NCBI GenBank assembly: GCA_002071245.1
Contig: MWEV01000291.1
Location: forward strand, 1-8,737
Reading direction: 5' to 3'
DNA length: 8,737 nt
Source of the DNA: Deltaproteobacteria bacterium ADurb.Bin026
Lineage (GTDB): Bacteria > Desulfobacterota > Syntrophorhabdia > Syntrophorhabdales > Syntrophorhabdaceae
Part shown: one piece after another, positions 6,955 to 8,737 of the stretch
Numbering within the stretch: position 1 is the stretch's first letter
Layout of the letters: each line of letters opens with the position of its first letter
Notes under the pieces: generated by a model
What the model saw: only the letters and a program-made list of their open reading frames with translations
What the model was told of the DNA's origin: nothing
Database searches by the model: none
Made by a program: the position numbers and the translations under genes

Positions 6955-7536
6955 TCACTTTTCAATTATCCAGGAATCGAGCATTGCCTTCGCAGTATCA
7001 AAATATATATCATATTGGTTTTCAGGTGCCGAATAAATGAATACATGAAAAATATCGCCGTTGAGTCTTGGTATAGCAACAAGGTATTGTTTATTGTTGA
7101 CACCTTTATAATTGTATTCGGCAATAAACTGCTGGCCTGAAAGTCTCAACCCCCTTTTGTTATATATAAATGGTTCCGGAGGAAAAACCTTTGCATGTTT
7201 TGTTATCTTGATTTGATTCTGAAAGTCCTCTATAACAGCCATTAAGTTCGGATATTTACCGTCTTTAGCCTTTGTCGATAAAAGGTTTTGAATGCCAACT
7301 ATCGGTACATATTTTTCTGCAACATCTTTTCTGCTGAAAAGCAGTATATGTGCATCCTGTTTTCTGTAAATCCAGTCGGCAGGATATTGGATTGAATATC
7401 CAAAACCCTTTTCCTGGAAAAGTTTTACATCTTTCGTAACAACGGCTTTTGCAGTGCCTTGTGAAAATACCGGCACGACAAAAAGAAAACACGACAAAAT
7501 AAATAAAAGTATAAGGATATCAAAACCCTTTTTCAT
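6955..7536 (-). CDS. Secreted PsbP-like protein of unknown function
   Basis: This 193-residue protein starts with a signal peptide (KK, then a hydrophobic core to about residue 22) with likely cleavage after VFS (23-25). The mature part fits the PsbP/Mog1-like fold found in many bacterial exported proteins: it opens with EKGFGYSIQYPADWIYRKQD (42-61), has a middle beta region with QQFIAEYNYKG and KQYLVAIPRLNGDIFHVFIY, and ends in AKAMLDSWIIE, the usual closing helix. There is no photosynthesis context; in non-phototrophs these are envelope proteins of unknown role. A Cys at 16 lies inside the hydrophobic core without a proper lipobox, so I do not call it a lipoprotein. The ATG at 7536 has AGGGGGT six bases upstream and begins the signal peptide, so the upstream in-frame ATG at 7626 is not needed. 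It follows the glycine-zipper lipoprotein by 47 bases, so they are probably co-transcribed. The fold is likely; the function is not known. Confidence 0.8.
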   Translation of the reverse strand: MKKGFDILILLFILSCFLFVVPVFSQGTAKAVVTKDVKLFQEKGFGYSIQYPADWIYRKQDAHILLFSRKDVAEKYVPIVGIQNLLSTKAKDGKYPNLMAVIEDFQNQIKITKHAKVFPPEPFIYNKRGLRLSGQQFIAEYNYKGVNNKQYLVAIPRLNGDIFHVFIYSAPENQYDIYFDTAKAMLDSWIIEK

Positions 7537-7554
7537 ATTGTAACCCCCTATATC

Positions 7555-7582
7555 ATTAGAATAAACAGAAATCTTCTTGCAA
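7555..7582 (-). promoter_or_regulatory. Possible internal promoter for the PsbP-like gene
   Basis: On the minus strand TTGCAA (7582-7577, four of six) and TCTAAT (7560-7555, five of six) are separated by 16 bases, in the short gap after the glycine-zipper gene. The leader would be very short, placing the AGGGGGT ribosome site almost at the 5' end. In AT-rich DNA such matches are common, so read-through from upstream is an equal explanation. Confidence 0.3.
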
Positions 7583-7583
7583 G

Positions 7584-7967
7584 TTATGGATTTACAGGCA
7601 CCCATACTTTGTGGGCTGGTACCCATTTACCATTTACCCACTGTCCCGGTACCTCCGTCCATTGTCCCGGAGGAGGTTGCGTCGTATCTGGAGATGCGTA
7701 TACCCTCTGTTGCTGTTGTTGTTGTTTTTGTGTCTTGTCCTTCTGGTAATCCATTTCATGACCGACAATTGCGCCGGCAAGGGCACCTCCAGCAACACCG
7801 ATTAAGGTTCCGGCAGTGTTACCGCCTATAATTTGGCCTGCTATTGCACCTAGACCTGCTCCAACAGCAGCACCTTTTGTTGTATCGCTCATCCCGCCAA
7901 TGGACTCACAAGACAAAAAACTAAACGGTAATATAATAATCATCACAAGCAGTAATACCTTTCGCAT
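7584..7967 (-). CDS. Glycine-zipper lipoprotein with Gln run and Trp/Pro-rich tail
   Basis: The 127-residue product has a lipoprotein-type signal (MRKVLLLVMIIILPFSFLSC) with Cys20 as the probable lipidated residue; FLSC is not a textbook lipobox but is acceptable. A glycine zipper follows at residues 32-70 (GAAVGAGLGAIAGQIIGG, then GTLIGVAGGALAGAIVGH), the two-helix GxxxG pattern seen in SlyB/Pcp-type and OmpA-like envelope proteins, which inserts in or packs against membranes. Next come a charged link, six consecutive Gln (82-87) and a tail with PGQW at 100-103 and again at 107-110, then GKWVPAHKVWVPVNP. The ATG at 7967 has GGAGG six bases upstream and starts the signal peptide, so an extension to 8087 is rejected. 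It is probably first in an operon with the PsbP-like gene. The zipper family is clear; function and the membrane it occupies are not. Confidence 0.85.
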   Translation of the reverse strand: MRKVLLLVMIIILPFSFLSCESIGGMSDTTKGAAVGAGLGAIAGQIIGGNTAGTLIGVAGGALAGAIVGHEMDYQKDKTQKQQQQQQRVYASPDTTQPPPGQWTEVPGQWVNGKWVPAHKVWVPVNP

Positions 7968-8008
7968 AAAAATCCTCCAATGATATTCGAATACATCTCT
8001 TTTGAAGT

Positions 8009-8037
8009 ATATTATTACAACCTGTTTATCTTTACAA
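8009..8037 (-). promoter_or_regulatory. Candidate promoter for the glycine-zipper lipoprotein gene
   Basis: Minus-strand TTGTAA (8037-8032, four of six), a 17-base spacer and TAATAT (8014-8009, four of six) precede the gene by about 40 bases; an overlapping TATACT (8011-8006) could serve instead as the -10. The spacer of 245 bases between this gene and the upstream dehydrogenase supports a separate promoter. No gene, operator or RNA structure that I can name is visible in the rest of that spacer apart from the inverted repeat near 8177. Confidence 0.4.
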
Positions 8038-8176
8038 GCAAATAACAAACATTTTATATGGTGCTTACACAAGATATTTTTCCGCAATCTTTTCCTCTTT
8101 AGTAACCAAGATTAATAGGACCGTATCGACCATTTCATAGTTTTTTAACAGTTTTGTTTAGCGAGAGATATTATTC

Positions 8177-8214
8177 GATTCAGTTTTACCCGTTGATAAA
8201 CACCTGACTGAATC
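8177..8214 (-). terminator. Inverted repeat at the end of the dehydrogenase gene, possible terminator without a U tract
   Basis: GATTCAGT (8177-8184) and ACTGAATC (8207-8214) are perfect 8-base inverted arms around 22 bases, and the right arm overlaps the stop codon of the dehydrogenase gene. A TTTA/TAAA pair could extend the stem inward past a bulge. In the minus-strand direction no run of U follows, so it is not a standard intrinsic terminator; it could be an RNA 3'-end stabiliser or a protein site. Confidence 0.35.
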
Positions 8215-8737
8215 ACAAAGTAAGAATAGATTTTATCTTCTCTGTCTGGTGTATTTTTGCACCCCTTTTAATCATTTCTACAAGGAATTTATCAGGATCT
8301 ATGCAGCCCTCGGGTGCCACAACTCCTTTTACATTAATCTCACCGTTATTCATCATAAGTGCAGCTATGGAGGCCGGAAGACCTGTACCAGGTGCCATTT
8401 TTCCCACAATATCAGCGGTATATGTTACCTCTTTCCCTTCTCTCTCGCCTTTTACTATAACCTTTAAACCAGAGGCGGCGGGCCCGTTGTCCCTGTATTT
8501 CGGAATCGTATCCCATAGTTTTAGAGTCAAATCATATGGCACCACTGCTGTATCTTTCAGTTCAACAGGTTTAGTACTTAGAAAACCCGTTTCCCTCTGT
8601 ACCTTTATGAGTTCATCAACCCATCCAGGTATAAGCGCCCCCTTTATAACAACCTTTTTTACTCCTTCTATATATAGTGGAATCGTTATTGGCTGCGGAT
8701 GACCTACATATCTAACCATACAGGTACCGAGAGGCGG
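8213..8737 (-). CDS. Saccharopine dehydrogenase family oxidoreductase, C-terminal part (runs off right edge)
   Basis: The reading frame is open to the window edge and supplies the last 174 residues (beginning PPLGTCMVRYVGHPQPITIP) of a protein whose family is usually near 400 residues. This is the C-terminal substrate-binding/dimer domain of saccharopine dehydrogenase-like enzymes. Recognisable parts are GHPQPITIPLYIEGVKKVV, the region LKVIVKGEREGKEVTYTADI, and the strongly conserved end KMAPGTGLPASIAALMMNNG followed by KGVVAPEGCIDPDKFLVEMI. The NAD(P)-binding Rossmann domain lies outside the window, so cofactor and substrate cannot be read; saccharopine reductase, lysine 6-dehydrogenase and carboxynorspermidine dehydrogenase all share this domain. 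The Met at 8719 is internal, not a start, because coding similarity continues before it. It lies 245 bases upstream of the lipoprotein gene and is probably a separate unit. Confidence 0.85.
   Translation of the reverse strand, partial: PPLGTCMVRYVGHPQPITIPLYIEGVKKVVIKGALIPGWVDELIKVQRETGFLSTKPVELKDTAVVPYDLTLKLWDTIPKYRDNGPAASGLKVIVKGEREGKEVTYTADIVGKMAPGTGLPASIAALMMNNGEINVKGVVAPEGCIDPDKFLVEMIKRGAKIHQTEKIKSILTL

Noticed and set aside
6904..7140. Plus-strand open frame just after rodA
   Set aside because: It lies opposite the PsbP-like gene, overlaps the rodA stop, has no ribosome site and no recognisable protein features.
6955..7536. Photosystem II PsbP function
   Set aside because: Only the general PsbP-like fold is supported; there is no photosynthesis gene here, and such proteins are common in non-phototrophs.
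7968..8087. Forty extra N-terminal residues on the glycine-zipper protein
   Set aside because: They would place a non-secretory segment before an intact lipoprotein signal peptide, and the ATG at 7967 has an excellent GGAGG site.
8301..8702. Long plus-strand open frame of 133 codons
   Set aside because: It is the complement of the conserved saccharopine-dehydrogenase C-terminal domain, which explains its length.
1..8737. Mobile element, CRISPR array, defence system, tRNA or rRNA
   Set aside because: No transposase, integrase, regularly spaced repeats, cloverleaf or rRNA-like sequence was seen; nearly all of the window is covered by housekeeping or envelope genes.

Overview
The window comes from an AT-rich, rod-shaped Gram-negative bacterium. 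The evidence is a full MreB-MreC-MreD-PBP2-RodA elongation cluster, an inner-membrane-anchored SurA/PpiD-type periplasmic chaperone, and a glycine-zipper lipoprotein. Gene order and sequence style (SurA_N-type gene next to mreBCD-mrdA-rodA) suggest Thermodesulfobacteriota/'Deltaproteobacteria' or a neighbouring phylum such as Nitrospirota. That placement is inference; nothing in the window is diagnostic of a genus.

Layout. Minus strand, 1-1537: a PpiD-like chaperone is followed after 74 bases by the first 24 codons of tsaD (t6A tRNA modification), which runs off the left edge. Positions 1538-1628 form a short divergent control region with overlapping promoters facing both ways. Plus strand, 1629-6907: mreB, mreC, mreD, mrdA (PBP2) and rodA are packed with gaps of 13 bases or less, or with overlaps, and form one operon. 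Minus strand, 6955-8737: the C-terminal part of a saccharopine-dehydrogenase-family oxidoreductase (cut by the right edge), a 245-base spacer, a glycine-zipper lipoprotein, and a secreted PsbP-like protein. This group converges on rodA.

How the genes work together. MreB filaments under the membrane connect through MreC and MreD to the glycan polymerase RodA and the transpeptidase PBP2, which build the lateral wall. The divergent PpiD-like protein would assist folding of proteins leaving the Sec translocon. The lipoprotein and PsbP-like protein are probably envelope proteins of unknown role.

I found no phage, transposon, CRISPR, RNA gene or defence module, and no convincing new system. The points most worth a second look are the non-ATG starts of mreC and mrdA (mrdA possibly starting at CTG), a Cys-rich version of the PBP2 zinc site, the eroded parvulin region of the PpiD-like protein, and a hairpin that covers the tsaD start codon.
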